A stretch of DNA of 18,967 nt from Entamoeba invadens IP1 (Eukaryota; Evosea; Mastigamoebida; Endamoebidae). The position numbers and the translations under genes are program-made. The stretch spans positions 14,047 to 33,013 of the forward strand of contig NW_004440207.1 of assembly GCF_000330505.1 (NCBI RefSeq), read 5' to 3'. The stretch's first letter is position 1; each line of letters starts with the position of its first letter. The notes beneath the pieces are model-generated. The model saw only the letters and a program-made list of their open reading frames with translations, searched no databases and had not been told where the DNA came from. Positions 8,666 through 18,649 of the stretch are shown here, piece after piece.

Positions 8666-9931
8666 GTAAAAATTAAATTGCAATTATATTTAATTTTTGT
8701 TGATATTTTTTAATAAATAAACTTTTGGAATATAGATTTTCATTTTTTGTATTACACGTACATGTATATATAGATACAAAATAGAATGCGTGCAAGAAAC
8801 TTAAAAATTAGAAATGTATTGGTTATTAATAATCATTTTTAATTTTAATATGAAAGTTAGTAAGATTTAAATAATCTCTTAAATTGAGTTTAGGAAATAT
8901 TTAGTCATTGGAATCACGTAAATACTTTATTTTATTATAAATTATCTTTTTAAATAACCCTTATAATTTTCAAATCATAAAAATATTTTAAAATTCTATG
9001 TTATTAAATATTTACATAATAATCAACAATTTATGTTTGATTATATTTATTGAACTATTCTCCCATTGTATTTAATAACAAATGTTATTAAATAAAAGTT
9101 GATCAATATACAGTTATATATGAATTCTCAACTTTGTAATGTGTGTTCAGACGAGTTGAACATGAGTAATAGCAGTTTTGACTTTTTGTTAAAAAACAAA
9201 AGGTCAAAACCAAGAAAGTGGAATAGTATCGGCGTGAGAATCTTGTTTTGAAAATTTAAAGTGATAATTATTGTGTTGAATTGAAACATTGTTGTGGTGC
9301 TTTCATGCTACACAAGTAAAGAATGAAACAACTAAATAAATGTAAAAAATGTGTTGTAGAAAATAAAAAATTGTTATTATAAAAAAAACAAAATGCCAAC
9401 AAATAACATAATTTGGTTTTGTATAAATTTGTTTGATTTTTAAGATATTAATGCATTTTCATAGTTTGGTTAATCAACATTTCTAATATAAAATTTATTT
9501 AACACTTTAAATTAGAAACAACTTCTATTGATCCACAAATAATTAAATAATTAACATTTTGTAAAACATGAATTTAATTTTTTGAAACTTATTTAGAGTG
9601 TTACATTTTAAGACAAACTTTAATTTTGAGTGGACGTCATTATCTTTTTGTATGTGTTAAAACATGATTTTATAACGAGCTGTTTTAAAGACATTACAAA
9701 ATTCGACTAAAAAAAAGAATTGAAAATGTTTTTATTATTTTCTATTATAAATATAAATATAAAAAAATTAATTATTTAACAATAATAATAATAATAATGA
9801 ACATTTTACTAAATAAATAAATTATAAAACAGAAGTAATGTAATTTTTACTTTATTAATCTTATCGTACGAATGTTATTCAATTTTTACGATTTGAGTCT
9901 TGACACATAAACAAAAAATAAATACAAAAAC
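8666..9931. other. AT-rich spacer with a small unsupported ORF
   Basis: There is no recognisable gene. An ATG at 9120 opens a 43-codon frame to 9251 whose product begins MNSQLCNVCSDEL (one CXXC) and has a basic stretch NKRSKPRKW. It could be a first exon or a gene remnant, but I see no clear continuation. A strong hairpin lies inside it at 9175-9210. A short ATA/ATT repeat occurs near 9780-9797. The rest is low-complexity A/T. Confidence 0.5.
9175..9210. repeat. 16-bp hairpin with AAAA loop
   Basis: Arms at 9175-9190 and 9195-9210 pair over all 16 positions, with a single G.U pair in the RNA form, around an AAAA tetraloop. It is one of the cleanest short hairpins in the window. It falls inside the 43-codon frame at 9120-9251, about 760 bp upstream of the LRR gene. 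Its role is unknown. Confidence 0.5.
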
Positions 9932-9956
9932 GAACTAAATTAAATAAACAATTCAA
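9932..9956 (+). promoter_or_regulatory. GAAC-like and initiator-like elements before the LRR gene
   Basis: CGAACTAA at 9931-9938 resembles the Entamoeba GAAC core-promoter element (AATGAACT). The bases just before the ATG, ACAATTCAA at 9948-9956, resemble the initiator AAAAATTCA. The spacing fits a very short leader, as is usual in this genus. The evidence is motif similarity only. Confidence 0.4.
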
Positions 9957-12770
9957 ATGGTTGGAAATTTAGAGGAATTCTTTTTAATGAATGTTGTACT
10001 ATATATTGACACTTTTAATTCACTTCTGACTTTTTCTACTATCAACAAAAAATGCAAACGTGCGATGGAGCGGCTTCAAATTAATCCTCTTGTTGTTGAA
10101 AAAACTCGAGAAGTATATCACAATCATTACGATGTGTATTTATCACATCACTATGCCAAAGATATGTTAAAACTTTTTTCAAATATAAAAACGTTGTATC
10201 TTCCCTCCTATAGAATTGAAGTTCCTGAAAGTGTTTTTGGACATATCGAGTTTATTAAAGTTGTGAATATGAATGACAGGGAATACGAAATTGAAGATGA
10301 CACGAGACTCAATGATTATTCCAAATTTCCAATTGTTTCAACTGCGTTTCCGTTTGCTACAATTCATCAAATGAATATGACACAATTTCAAAGTTATGTA
10401 ATTTACTCAATAGAGACACTCGATTATTTAGTTAAAAACATCGAAAACATGAAAAATTTGGAAGACCTCACAATTGTCGTTCCAGAAGTCGTCGAAGAAA
10501 CTGGCAACGAAGAAACAGTAGAAAACATATCAATAAAATTACTTCAAACAATCAAAAACAAATTAAATATATTTTTAGAACTACATAACATGAAAATGCT
10601 CAGAATTATTTCAAGTGGCAAAGGGCAGTTACAACACATTCTACCGCTTATTCAGACTAAAGGAGGACTTGTTTTCAATAAAGTTTTATATTTAATGAAC
10701 GAAGAAATGACCGAAGAAGACAGTAAAGTGTTTGAAAAAATAAAAATCTATTTTAAAGTAATGTTTATGAATGTCAAAAATTATGACAAATTTAGTGCGT
10801 GGGAACTGCCTATTTCTTTTTTTAATATCAAAACCAAAATAAATATCAATGAAAATGAACTTCCATTTTATTTAAAATACTCACTTGATGCATGTAAAGG
10901 CTTTGAAGAGATCACAATATACAAGATGTCAGAAATTGATTTGGATTTGTCACAAATTGATGTGAAAAAATTGGCAATAGAAACCGATGAATATAAACAT
11001 TTTAAAAGTAAAATTGTAATTCCACAAACACTCAAATACCTTGTTATAAATAACAAATGTGAAATGAAGTTTTGTTGTTGTCAAAATATTGAAATAGAAG
11101 TTTATAAAGAGATGAAAGTCCACAAACTTGTTCCTTTTTCTATATGTGATGCTTTTCAATTACCTATAAAATACGATATCCTTCTCAAAGAAAATGATTA
11201 TATTGATTATTGCAGAGAAAACCCAGACAGTGTTGAGGATATACCCAAGTTTTATGAAATGCCTCCAGAAGAGCAAAAGAACTACAAAATATTTGTTAAA
11301 TTAGTCGAAGAACTTGAAATTCTAAAAACAGAAGAAAAATCAGTTTTAATTGCCGAAAAGGTTTTAATTTTAAATGTTCCAAAAACACTGACAGAAGAAG
11401 TTAATATAAAACAATTGACTTCTTGTGAGTTAAATTCCGAGTTTTTCATATTAAACGACTTGCCAAATACACTTAGCAGAATAAGTCTTCGAGATATTAA
11501 TACAACAAGACTTAATTTGACTAGATTTGATTTAAAAGAACTTTTTTGTGAAAAATGCAATTCATTAACAATTGACGTGCAAAGTTGTTTAAAGTCGATT
11601 GATCTCAAAGAGTGTTATAACCTCAAATTTACTTGTGATAATGGCGCAGCTTATTTGACGCATTTTGACGCATTTCACACAATTGAGACGAGTGGCAAGA
11701 ACATTGTTGTTGATTATAACATCCAATATAAAGAGCAAAGTGGACAAGGACCAAGTTGGATGGATTCTGTTGGGTTTTATTTCAATTATATCAAAGGGAT
11801 GACATTCTTGAATCAGCCGTACACTTGCAGTGCAAATGGGTATTCCTCTCCAAATGTGAATGAAAAGCCACACATCCCCGCAAACATATTTTGTGATCTA
11901 ATGTGTTGTGGTGAAGTCGTGGGTTCTATATGGTACAAAGCAATCAAAGAAATCGGCGATTTTTGCTTTGAAAATGCCGATTTTTATCATGACCCAAAAG
12001 TTGAACTCTCTGATGGGTTCTCATACTTTGGAATTGGCGCGTTCTGTGAAGCAAAAAATATTGTGAAAATCGCACTGCCTTTGGGTATTAAAAAGTTGCC
12101 TTTTAAGGCCTTTTATAACGTCACAAGTTTGACTGAAATTGAATCAAAAGAAAGCCAATTAGAAATCGATGATTACAGTCTTTTTGGGTGTAAAAAGTTA
12201 GTCAAACACCCCAAATTTGTTCCATCCAAAATAGTTCAATATTGTGAAAAATATTTGATCAATTTTTGTGAATTAAAAACAATTGAAGTCAAAAGTGGAG
12301 TGACCAATTTAAAAGAAAAAAATTACTCAAATTGTACTATTTTGCAGGAAATAAAATTGCCAGCTACTTTAAAATTTGTAGGAGACAACTGTTTTGTTGG
12401 TTGCACTAATCTTAAAAATATCATTTTTGAAAAAAATGTCGTGTTTGGAAAACATTTGTGTTTTGCTAATTTGGTGCTTTTGGAAAAATTTGTTCTTCCA
12501 ACAACCCTCACAAAAATACGAAATTTCATGTTCAAAAATTGTCAAAAACTTTCTCAAATTGAAGTGTGCAATTCAGTAATTAAAATTGGGGATATGGCTT
12601 TTTATGAATGTTCTTCACTCACAAAATTTGTTATACCAAATTCAGTAACCAAAATTGGATTTATGTGCTTCAAAAATTGCACGTCTTTGGTCACTTTGTG
12701 TTGTCCATCAAATTTGAAATTGCCAAAGTCAACTTTAAATGGGACTTATGCTAAGATTATTTCATTCTAA
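9957..12770 (+). CDS. Leucine-rich-repeat protein, BspA-like
   Basis: This is a long intact frame of 937 residues. The N-terminus (about 1-45, LEEFFLMNVVLYI then INKKCKRAM) is the helical, F-box-like start I associate with large Entamoeba LRR families; the F-box label itself is uncertain. Residues of about 60-650 are divergent and LRR-like, with a charged insert around 415-450 and a Cys cluster (CCCQ) near 370. The C-terminal quarter, about 665-925, holds roughly eight BspA-type units of about 23 residues. Typical units have I-x2-x-x-F-x2-C-x-x-L-x-x-I and P-x-S/T-V/L-x-K-I, best seen in CSSLTKFVIPNSVTKIG. There is no signal peptide, membrane segment or anchor, so it is probably intracellular or exported by another route. 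BspA-type repeats mediate protein binding; the ligand is unknown. The TAA at 12768-12770 is followed by AT-rich sequence. No frame breaks were seen. Confidence 0.9.
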   Translation: MVGNLEEFFLMNVVLYIDTFNSLLTFSTINKKCKRAMERLQINPLVVEKTREVYHNHYDVYLSHHYAKDMLKLFSNIKTLYLPSYRIEVPESVFGHIEFIKVVNMNDREYEIEDDTRLNDYSKFPIVSTAFPFATIHQMNMTQFQSYVIYSIETLDYLVKNIENMKNLEDLTIVVPEVVEETGNEETVENISIKLLQTIKNKLNIFLELHNMKMLRIISSGKGQLQHILPLIQTKGGLVFNKVLYLMNEEMTEEDSKVFEKIKIYFKVMFMNVKNYDKFSAWELPISFFNIKTKININENELPFYLKYSLDACKGFEEITIYKMSEIDLDLSQIDVKKLAIETDEYKHFKSKIVIPQTLKYLVINNKCEMKFCCCQNIEIEVYKEMKVHKLVPFSICDAFQLPIKYDILLKENDYIDYCRENPDSVEDIPKFYEMPPEEQKNYKIFVKLVEELEILKTEEKSVLIAEKVLILNVPKTLTEEVNIKQLTSCELNSEFFILNDLPNTLSRISLRDINTTRLNLTRFDLKELFCEKCNSLTIDVQSCLKSIDLKECYNLKFTCDNGAAYLTHFDAFHTIETSGKNIVVDYNIQYKEQSGQGPSWMDSVGFYFNYIKGMTFLNQPYTCSANGYSSPNVNEKPHIPANIFCDLMCCGEVVGSIWYKAIKEIGDFCFENADFYHDPKVELSDGFSYFGIGAFCEAKNIVKIALPLGIKKLPFKAFYNVTSLTEIESKESQLEIDDYSLFGCKKLVKHPKFVPSKIVQYCEKYLINFCELKTIEVKSGVTNLKEKNYSNCTILQEIKLPATLKFVGDNCFVGCTNLKNIIFEKNVVFGKHLCFANLVLLEKFVLPTTLTKIRNFMFKNCQKLSQIEVCNSVIKIGDMAFYECSSLTKFVIPNSVTKIGFMCFKNCTSLVTLCCPSNLKLPKSTLNGTYAKIISF

Positions 12771-13906
12771 AGTTGTTAACTTTACAACGTCAAAGTATAT
12801 TTTGAAATTGATAAAAAAAAGTAAAAAAAATTCAATTTAAATTTTTTATTTTATATTTTTAAAATAATTTAACCAATAAAGTCAATTTTTAAGTGTGTTG
12901 TTATATTATATTAATTGTTTATTAGTGACATGTATTTTAGTGTCTAAATTCCATTTGTGAAAATCGTGTTAGTCAAAATTTTGTTGACATGTTTTTGCAC
13001 TCCCAATATTATTTTTATGTGTAAATATTAAAAAACTTTAGCAGCACCCAACATTTCGATACATCTTTCAAAATGATCTTTTTGAGGATCTTAACGATTA
13101 AATATATGTGGTTCAATAACACAATAGTTAGTGCATCGTACTTATTGTAAAGAATAATGCGAAGTTCGTTGGTTTTCTGGACCATATTATTATCAAAAAA
13201 ACATCAACAATAATAATTATTTAATATACACAACAAAATTAAAAATGGCACTGTGTAAACTCTTTCCCATAAAAACATAATTTTATATTTTTAACAGACC
13301 ACTTCAAAAAAAAGAATAAATTTTCGAATGTTTCACCAATTTTTTGACTAAAAAGCAAAGTTAATGTTTGTTTTTTTTAGAAAAATATATTTTTACGTTT
13401 TGATCAACTTTTATTTATTTTTATGTTGTTATTAAACAAATTTATGCTAATTAATAAACAATATCGGTAATTTACTTAGTCAAATACATTGATTTCAATA
13501 AATATTGTTAGTTATTATTTGGTCTATATTTATAAAATGATAATAACTCGTTAAATAAAATAATGAAAAAATCAAAACAACACTGTTTTTTATAAATTGG
13601 TTTTTATAATGGTTTCTGATAAAGATTTTGTTTAATGTATTCCAAAAAAGTTGCAATGGATGGATTTCAGTGGATGCGTTACAACAGCCACATTTAGTTT
13701 ATTACTTCGGGATTGTTATTTTTTGGGATTTTTTTTACTATACTTTTAATTCAGCTACCAACATAAAACTATTTTCTGCACATCGGAATACATTATGTAG
13801 ATATGAGTGTAAATTACTCGTCATTACAATGTATCATTTACAAGATCATTTATCTGCAGCCGCTATAAAAAATAAAAAACAAAACGAAAAAATATCTTGA
13901 AAAATA
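12771..13906. other. AT-rich spacer with possible gene remnants
   Basis: I accept no gene here. The segment 13628-13900 is open on the plus strand for 90 codons but starts at TTG, has no recognised motif and lies in low-complexity surroundings. It is somewhat more protein-like (one HRNTLCRYECKLL stretch) than the rest and may be a remnant. Positions 13040-13190 are slightly richer in G+C, with short imperfect hairpins, but I could not fit a tRNA. Confidence 0.45.
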
Positions 13907-14290
13907 CTACAATTTACAGTTTGAGAAAACCCATAACATATAAAAATACCGAACTTCTTTCATTAAATACAGTTTGAAAATAAATAACTGGACACAAAAA
14001 GTAGATATGCTGTAACTATCGAAACTCGTTGAACTCGGCGAGTTGCGGCGTCGTGAAACCATTTCCGAAGAAGATAGTAGATACAAAAAGGAGATGCCTG
14101 AAATAATTATAAACATCAAAATGTCATAATCGGGTGTTAGTTCCTGTTTTTCAATTTGAAGCGTAAAAATGTCCCCATTTTTTGGTATATCCAATATTTG
14201 AAAGAATAGATTTTGTTAATTTCAGTGTACATTAATTCAAGTTGTGGTGGCGTGGCATATTACATAAATGACACTTTTGCCGTCAAAGTT
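13907..14290 (-). pseudogene. Fragment of an unidentified membrane-protein gene
   Basis: The minus-strand frame below 14194 is open for 95 codons but begins at TTG, with an in-frame stop about 40 bases upstream. Its product starts with a soluble-looking stretch (DIPKNGDIFTLQIEKQ), continues through one hydrophobic segment (ILMFIIISGISFLYLL) and a basic Ser-rich juxtamembrane stretch (SRRRNSPSSTS), and ends in low-complexity sequence. Upstream, 14290-14200 has short open pieces in other frames with plausible composition, such as ATPPQLELM. This looks like a decayed type I membrane protein remnant. Local G+C and dinucleotide texture (GCGGCGTCG near 14044) fit former coding DNA. No family is recognised. 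Confidence 0.35.
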
Positions 14291-14324
14291 GTAAATGTTT
14301 AAAAACAAAAAAGCGACAAAAAAG

Positions 14325-15287
14325 TCAGTTAAGTTGGTAAACAACAATGCTTTTTGGTGTAAATTTGTCATTATCAATCAAATCGTTTTGTTCGGCGGCG
14401 TAAGTGGATGGGCTGCAATGACAATCATTAAGACCTTTTTTGTTCACAATTATATTAATATCACTACCAATACCAAATAAAAAGAGACTTGAATCGTCTT
14501 TAGAATAAAGATAAAATTCATAATCTAAAAGTTTTTTTATTTTTTTAAACTTTTTTGGATTTAAAGTGCCACTTCTCACAAGTGAAAAGATGTAAGAATT
14601 GCCACTGTTGAGCCAATTGTTAACGGCATTAATAGTACCATTGTACACGCCACCAAACTTGTTGTGATTTGTGTCTTCTACCAAAAAGCACAAATTACAA
14701 TTGTTAATGATTTTTGCATCAAACACTGAGGTTCCTGTTGACCAGTCGTCTTTATCTGAGTCAAACACAACACTTCCAATCTTCATTCCTGTCAACTTCT
14801 CAAGACTGGCTTTTTCTTTTCTAATTTTTTCTTCATCGTGTCGTTGTTTTCGCATTGATAAATTTTTCCGATTTCATTATTTGATCAACTTTAGTGTTTT
14901 TCTTTGAATGATTTTGTTGATCTGGTCTTGCAATGATTTTATATCATATTGGCACTTTTCTTCATAAAGTGTAATTCTGATGTTGCATATTTCATACAAC
15001 TTCTCATTGCCACTCTCTGTTGGATATAGAGGTATTTCACTTTTGGTTTTATTTGAAATGTTATGCAAATTGGTGACGATTGTGTTGAGTGATTCTGCGA
15101 TGTTCAATTTTCTTTCAAATAATTCGTCAAGTCTGTCAAAGTGTCCCTCTGCGTTTTTGATGCGTTGTTCAATGTCAAGTGACTTGTCGTCAACAAAGTC
15201 AAATTCTTGATCAGATTTTTGGAGGTCTGACACCGTTTTTGTCGTGTTTGTGCAGAGTGTTGAAAGTGTTGTTAACATGTTTTCCAT
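14325..15287 (-). CDS. Coiled-coil plus TLDc-domain protein, possibly with one intron
   Basis: The frame starts at ATG 15287. The first part (to 14877) is a helical, heptad-rich segment (NTTKTVSDLQKS through LYEEKCQYDIKSLQDQINKII). The second part, to TGA 14325, is a TLDc domain. It begins KIGSVVFDSDKDDW and continues with FLVEDTNHNKFGGVYNG, a FGIGSDI motif and a closing SIVVYQL. TLDc proteins with N-terminal coiled coils form a large Entamoeba family; TLDc domains elsewhere bind V-ATPase or relate to oxidative stress, but the role here is unknown. The two parts are in the same frame, separated by TAA-TGA at 14874-14879. A candidate 69-nt intron at 14821-14889 removes both stops and keeps the frame, giving about 297 residues. 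If it is not spliced, the gene is broken there. The upstream side is AT-rich, with a TATAAAATG stretch about 40 nt away. Confidence 0.8.
14821..14889 (-). other. Candidate 69-nt intron in the TLDc gene
   Basis: On the minus strand the segment begins GTTGAT and ends ATTAG. It is a multiple of three long, in phase with the exons, and contains both stop codons. Short introns with a TAG 3' end are usual in Entamoeba, but the usual 5' end is GTTTGT, so the donor is only a partial match. The alternative is two compensating frameshifts, since another frame is open through this interval and would also read a helical sequence. Confidence 0.4.
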
Positions 15288-17578
15288 TGTATGTTAATAA
15301 AGTTTATTTGTTTTTATATTTCATTTTATATATAAATCTCATTTTAAAAGATATTTATTTCAACCAAAAATGATTTTAATAATATTTAACTGTTATATAA
15401 AATGATTGATAATTTCCAACCAGAGTATTTTATAAATATTTAACAAATTATTTATTAAAATAATAGTGTGGTTAAATAATTACATGTTATGTATATGTAA
15501 AATCAGTTTTTTAATTAACAATGGATAAAACTACTCATTCATTTTGTTATTTTTAAATTATAATCAATGTTTTATTTCTTTTTTTGAAATAATTATTAAG
15601 TCTGTTTTCTATCTAACGATATTGGGTTTTTACTATTATTTATAATAACAGTATTATAATTTATAATAAAAATAAAGTGGTTTTTCTAAAAAATGGTTTG
15701 TATTTTATTTTTTTGTTCTTTTTTCAATAAAGTGTGCTAAAAATAATAAAAAATAAAATAACCAAACAACTGAAAAATTATAAAACCAAAACGAAAAATA
15801 AATTGGTCTTGAAATGTGAATACGACGAAATAAACTATGTCAACCAAGTTATTCAAAACGAATAAAATGTCATGTTAGATAGATTAAACATGTCAATTTA
15901 TCATTTGGGTCAAATTGAACACGACAACAAATGATTTGGAAAAAGTCAATGCTCAGGATTTGTTTAACATTAGTTTTAATTTATGATAATTTTATTAATA
16001 GTTAATGGTTTTTAATTAGCGATATTGAGTATAGTAAATAATGGTTTAATATTTTTGGTCTAGTTCCTTTTTTTGTTATATTTTTAGAATATCGCTAAAA
16101 AAAACAGACTTTATTGTTTACTTGTTTCATAAAAGCGTCTTTTTTTCAGTTACGATTTTGTGAAAAAAAAATGATAGTAATTAAAAATAATTTAAAGTAC
16201 TTTGGTCATTAGTCTTGCAATATTTTTGTAATTTTTTCTTGTACACAATTTCAACCATTCACTATAACTTTCAACTTACTTGTTAATATTTTGATGTATT
16301 TTTTACAAACAACATGACACAGTATAAATTGTTTTCATTACTTGTATTATCTATTTATTATTTATATTTCAAATATTACTACAAATGCTCAATTATATTT
16401 AAGTCACAACTTGGAGCTGGCCAATTTTCAATGATAAAACGTTTTTATTATTCAAAAACTAAAGTGAACAGTAAAAACTTTAAAGAGCGGGCGGGTGTGA
16501 TAATTTTGTTTTTTTTTCAAAAGTGGGCATTTTAAGCCAATCAAACCTTAATTACCGCTCTATAAAGAACTTTATTTTTAGTTTCATTGAAAATACCATC
16601 TTTTGAGAGAATCCGCTTTCAATAGTACCGTTTTTTGAAAAGTTTTACTGTATTTTGATTTGTGCACATTGGCTTTGCATTGCATAATTATTTAACTTAT
16701 GATTACGTTTTAATTGTTTCATTTTTATTATTGTATTGCTTTTATAGCGTATTGATTATAATGGAGGTTTAATACTAAATTGATTAAAATGTAAGTATAT
16801 TGTATTGTTTTATAATTCCTATATTAATACATATCTTTATATTTTGCTTTTTATATATTATTGAGTCAATAATTGTTTGATTTTGTCAATATTTCTCCAG
16901 TTAATTTATATGAACGCATTTATTTTTAAAATGAATAAAACTATAAAACTTTTTAAGGTTAATTTTTTAATAATAAATGTATTTTCAAGTAAGTCATTTC
17001 AACAATAATTGTTTACAAACTGACACATCATGATATCATGAAGACTTGAAACTTTAACTTATTATTTTTTTCAAATTTGTTTATTTTATCATCTGTAATT
17101 AATTAAAATACTAAGTTATAATTCAACTAAATTTTAATGATCAACATATTTACTCAATATTGACAATTAATCAAATTACTTTATTAAATTAAACAGAATT
17201 ACGTCAATTATATCCAAAATATATTATAATAGAAATAATAAAATACATTTACTCAACATTTTGATGAAAATAAAAATGTAAAATGATTGTTTTTATTTTT
17301 TAGTGTTAAAAACAATTTTCTTTGTTTCTAAAAATAGTATAAATAATGACGAGTTTATGGATAAGGAAAAATAACAGGGAGATAAAATAAATTTCAAAAT
17401 AATAAAGAGGTCATACACTTTTTTGTTTCAATTTAACATCAAAAAATTATATTTTTCATATAACCACACCTAATGAAAATATATAAAATTAAAACATCTT
17501 AGGTAAAAAATGCATTTTTTATTATTTCTCATTGAGGGCAATGACGAATTAATGAAAAGAGTTTATTTAAGACATATG
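15288..17578. other. AT-rich spacer with short inverted repeats
   Basis: No convincing gene is present. A perfect 11-bp inverted repeat (TTAGCGATATT) at 16016-16026 matches 16088-16098. AGAGCGG near 16484 faces CCGCTCT near 16555. A 14-bp perfect palindrome (TCATGATATCATGA) lies at 17028-17041. These may be ends of tiny eroded elements. The interval 16370-16640 is less AT-rich than its surroundings and may be a gene remnant. Confidence 0.5.
16314..16535 (+). pseudogene. Short ORF, possible protein-kinase glycine-loop remnant
   Basis: A 73-codon ATG frame contains SQLGAGQFSMIKRFYYSKTK followed by VNSKNFKE. This loosely resembles a kinase LGxGxF loop and the following VAxK strand, but the second and third loop glycines and the rest of the domain are missing. 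The hydrophobic start and poly-Phe end are low complexity. A chance resemblance is quite possible. Confidence 0.15.
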
Positions 17579-17655
17579 ACTGGATGAGACCCATCCACTG
17601 GATACATGTATCTATTTTTTCTATCCACTGGACAAATTAGTTTCCATGGATGGCA
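17579..17655. repeat. Clustered TGGAT/ATCCA repeats
   Basis: ATCCACTGGA occurs twice, at 17593-17602 and 17623-17632, exactly 30 bp apart. TGGATG at 17581-17586 pairs with CATCCA at 17592-17597 over a 5-nt loop, and a TCCATGGA palindrome follows near 17643. The cluster stands out from the A/T surroundings. It lies about 1 kb upstream of the zinc-finger gene at 18650 and could be the outer end of a transposon carrying it. Confidence 0.3.
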
Positions 17656-18607
17656 AAAATAAAAATTATATAAATAGATTATTTGTTTTTTTTGTAAACG
17701 AAATTTTATTTTGCCGAATTATTTTTTCAGTGTTTGTTAAATCGAAAAAATATTCAGATGTATTACAAACCTTAAAACAATCGTAATTATAAATCAAAAA
17801 TTCTCAAAGTACATCGTAGTATAAAAAACATTGTACATATTTAAAAAGGTAATTATATTAAATTAAGACATAATTTCAAAAATTATAATAAAATATCAAA
17901 CTTATCAAATATTATAATCGTGATTTCCACAACGATTACAAGACATTTGTCAACTTTGACAATTATCAACTAAGACATTTGTCGAAACCCTCAAAATATT
18001 TTGTATTTATAACAATAAAATATATATTTTCTATAAATATTATTTTTATTTTATAATTAGAAAACAATGTTATTAATATTGTAAAATTGTAAAATACAAA
18101 ACAAACATACGTTTGAATAAAAATAGAAATTATAAAAATATAATTTATTGGTATAATTTGTGTGCATTTTACATATTTTTTATAAAAATAATATTTTAAA
18201 TTAATTAAAATTAAATTGAAATTTATTTAAAATACTTGAAATTACAATTGTATATCATTTGTGTTGATTAATTTATACAAAAATAATAAGAATAAGAGAT
18301 TTTTTTCAGAAATAAAACATCTATAAAAAGAAAAATTAATCTTTTCATATTTTGTACTTCCAGCTAAACAATTATTAAATAATATATATTATATATGGAA
18401 TATTGTAAATACAATAGCTGGAAATTGAAAATAAATACTATCAATTTTAATAAAAGATATTTTATTTTTGATAATTATTTTGGTGTCAATGTTTGAATGC
18501 ATTTTAGATTTCAAGATGTTTGAACCAATTTATTATTTCAAATTAAACTCTATTTTTACAATTATACATTTATATATTTATAAACATATTTTATTTAAAA
18601 TTTTGTT
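17656..18607. other. AT-rich spacer
   Basis: No gene is seen. There is a 12-bp direct repeat (AAGACATTTGTC) at 17940-17951 and 17972-17983, overlapping a 7-bp palindrome (TTGTCAA/TTGACAA). An 8-bp inverted repeat (TTCCAGCT/AGCTGGAA) at 18358-18365 and 18416-18423 encloses an AT-rich loop. Minus-strand ORFs beyond 18641 are shadows of the plus-strand gene. Confidence 0.5.
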
Positions 18608-18616
18608 TATTTAATA
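18608..18616 (+). promoter_or_regulatory. TATTTAATA, possible TATA-like element of the right-edge gene
   Basis: This 9-mer is identical to the one before the GTPase gene and ends 33 nt before the ATG at 18650. It is a plausible core element, but chance matches are common in this sequence. Confidence 0.3.
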
Positions 18617-18649
18617 CATTTACAATTAATTTATTCAGATTTATTTCAA

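Noticed and set aside
10868..12579. Several ORFs of 60-108 codons on the minus strand and one on the plus strand inside the LRR gene
   Set aside because: They are shadows of the long intact frame, with no motifs of their own.
13060..13190. tRNA-like stretch (TAGTTAGTGCATCG...GCGAAGTTCGTTGG)
   Set aside because: It has some A-box and T-loop resemblance and a short anticodon-like hairpin, but no acceptor stem, a wrong-sized D arm and no proper T arm.
16484..16566. AGAGCGG facing CCGCTCT with nearby TA dinucleotides, considered as a tiny MITE
   Set aside because: Only seven bases match and the flanking bases do not extend the repeat, so this is within chance for a window this long.
17028..17041. 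14-bp perfect palindrome TCATGATATCATGA
   Set aside because: It is isolated, AT-rich and without a partner copy or adjacent gene, so an operator or origin role has no support.
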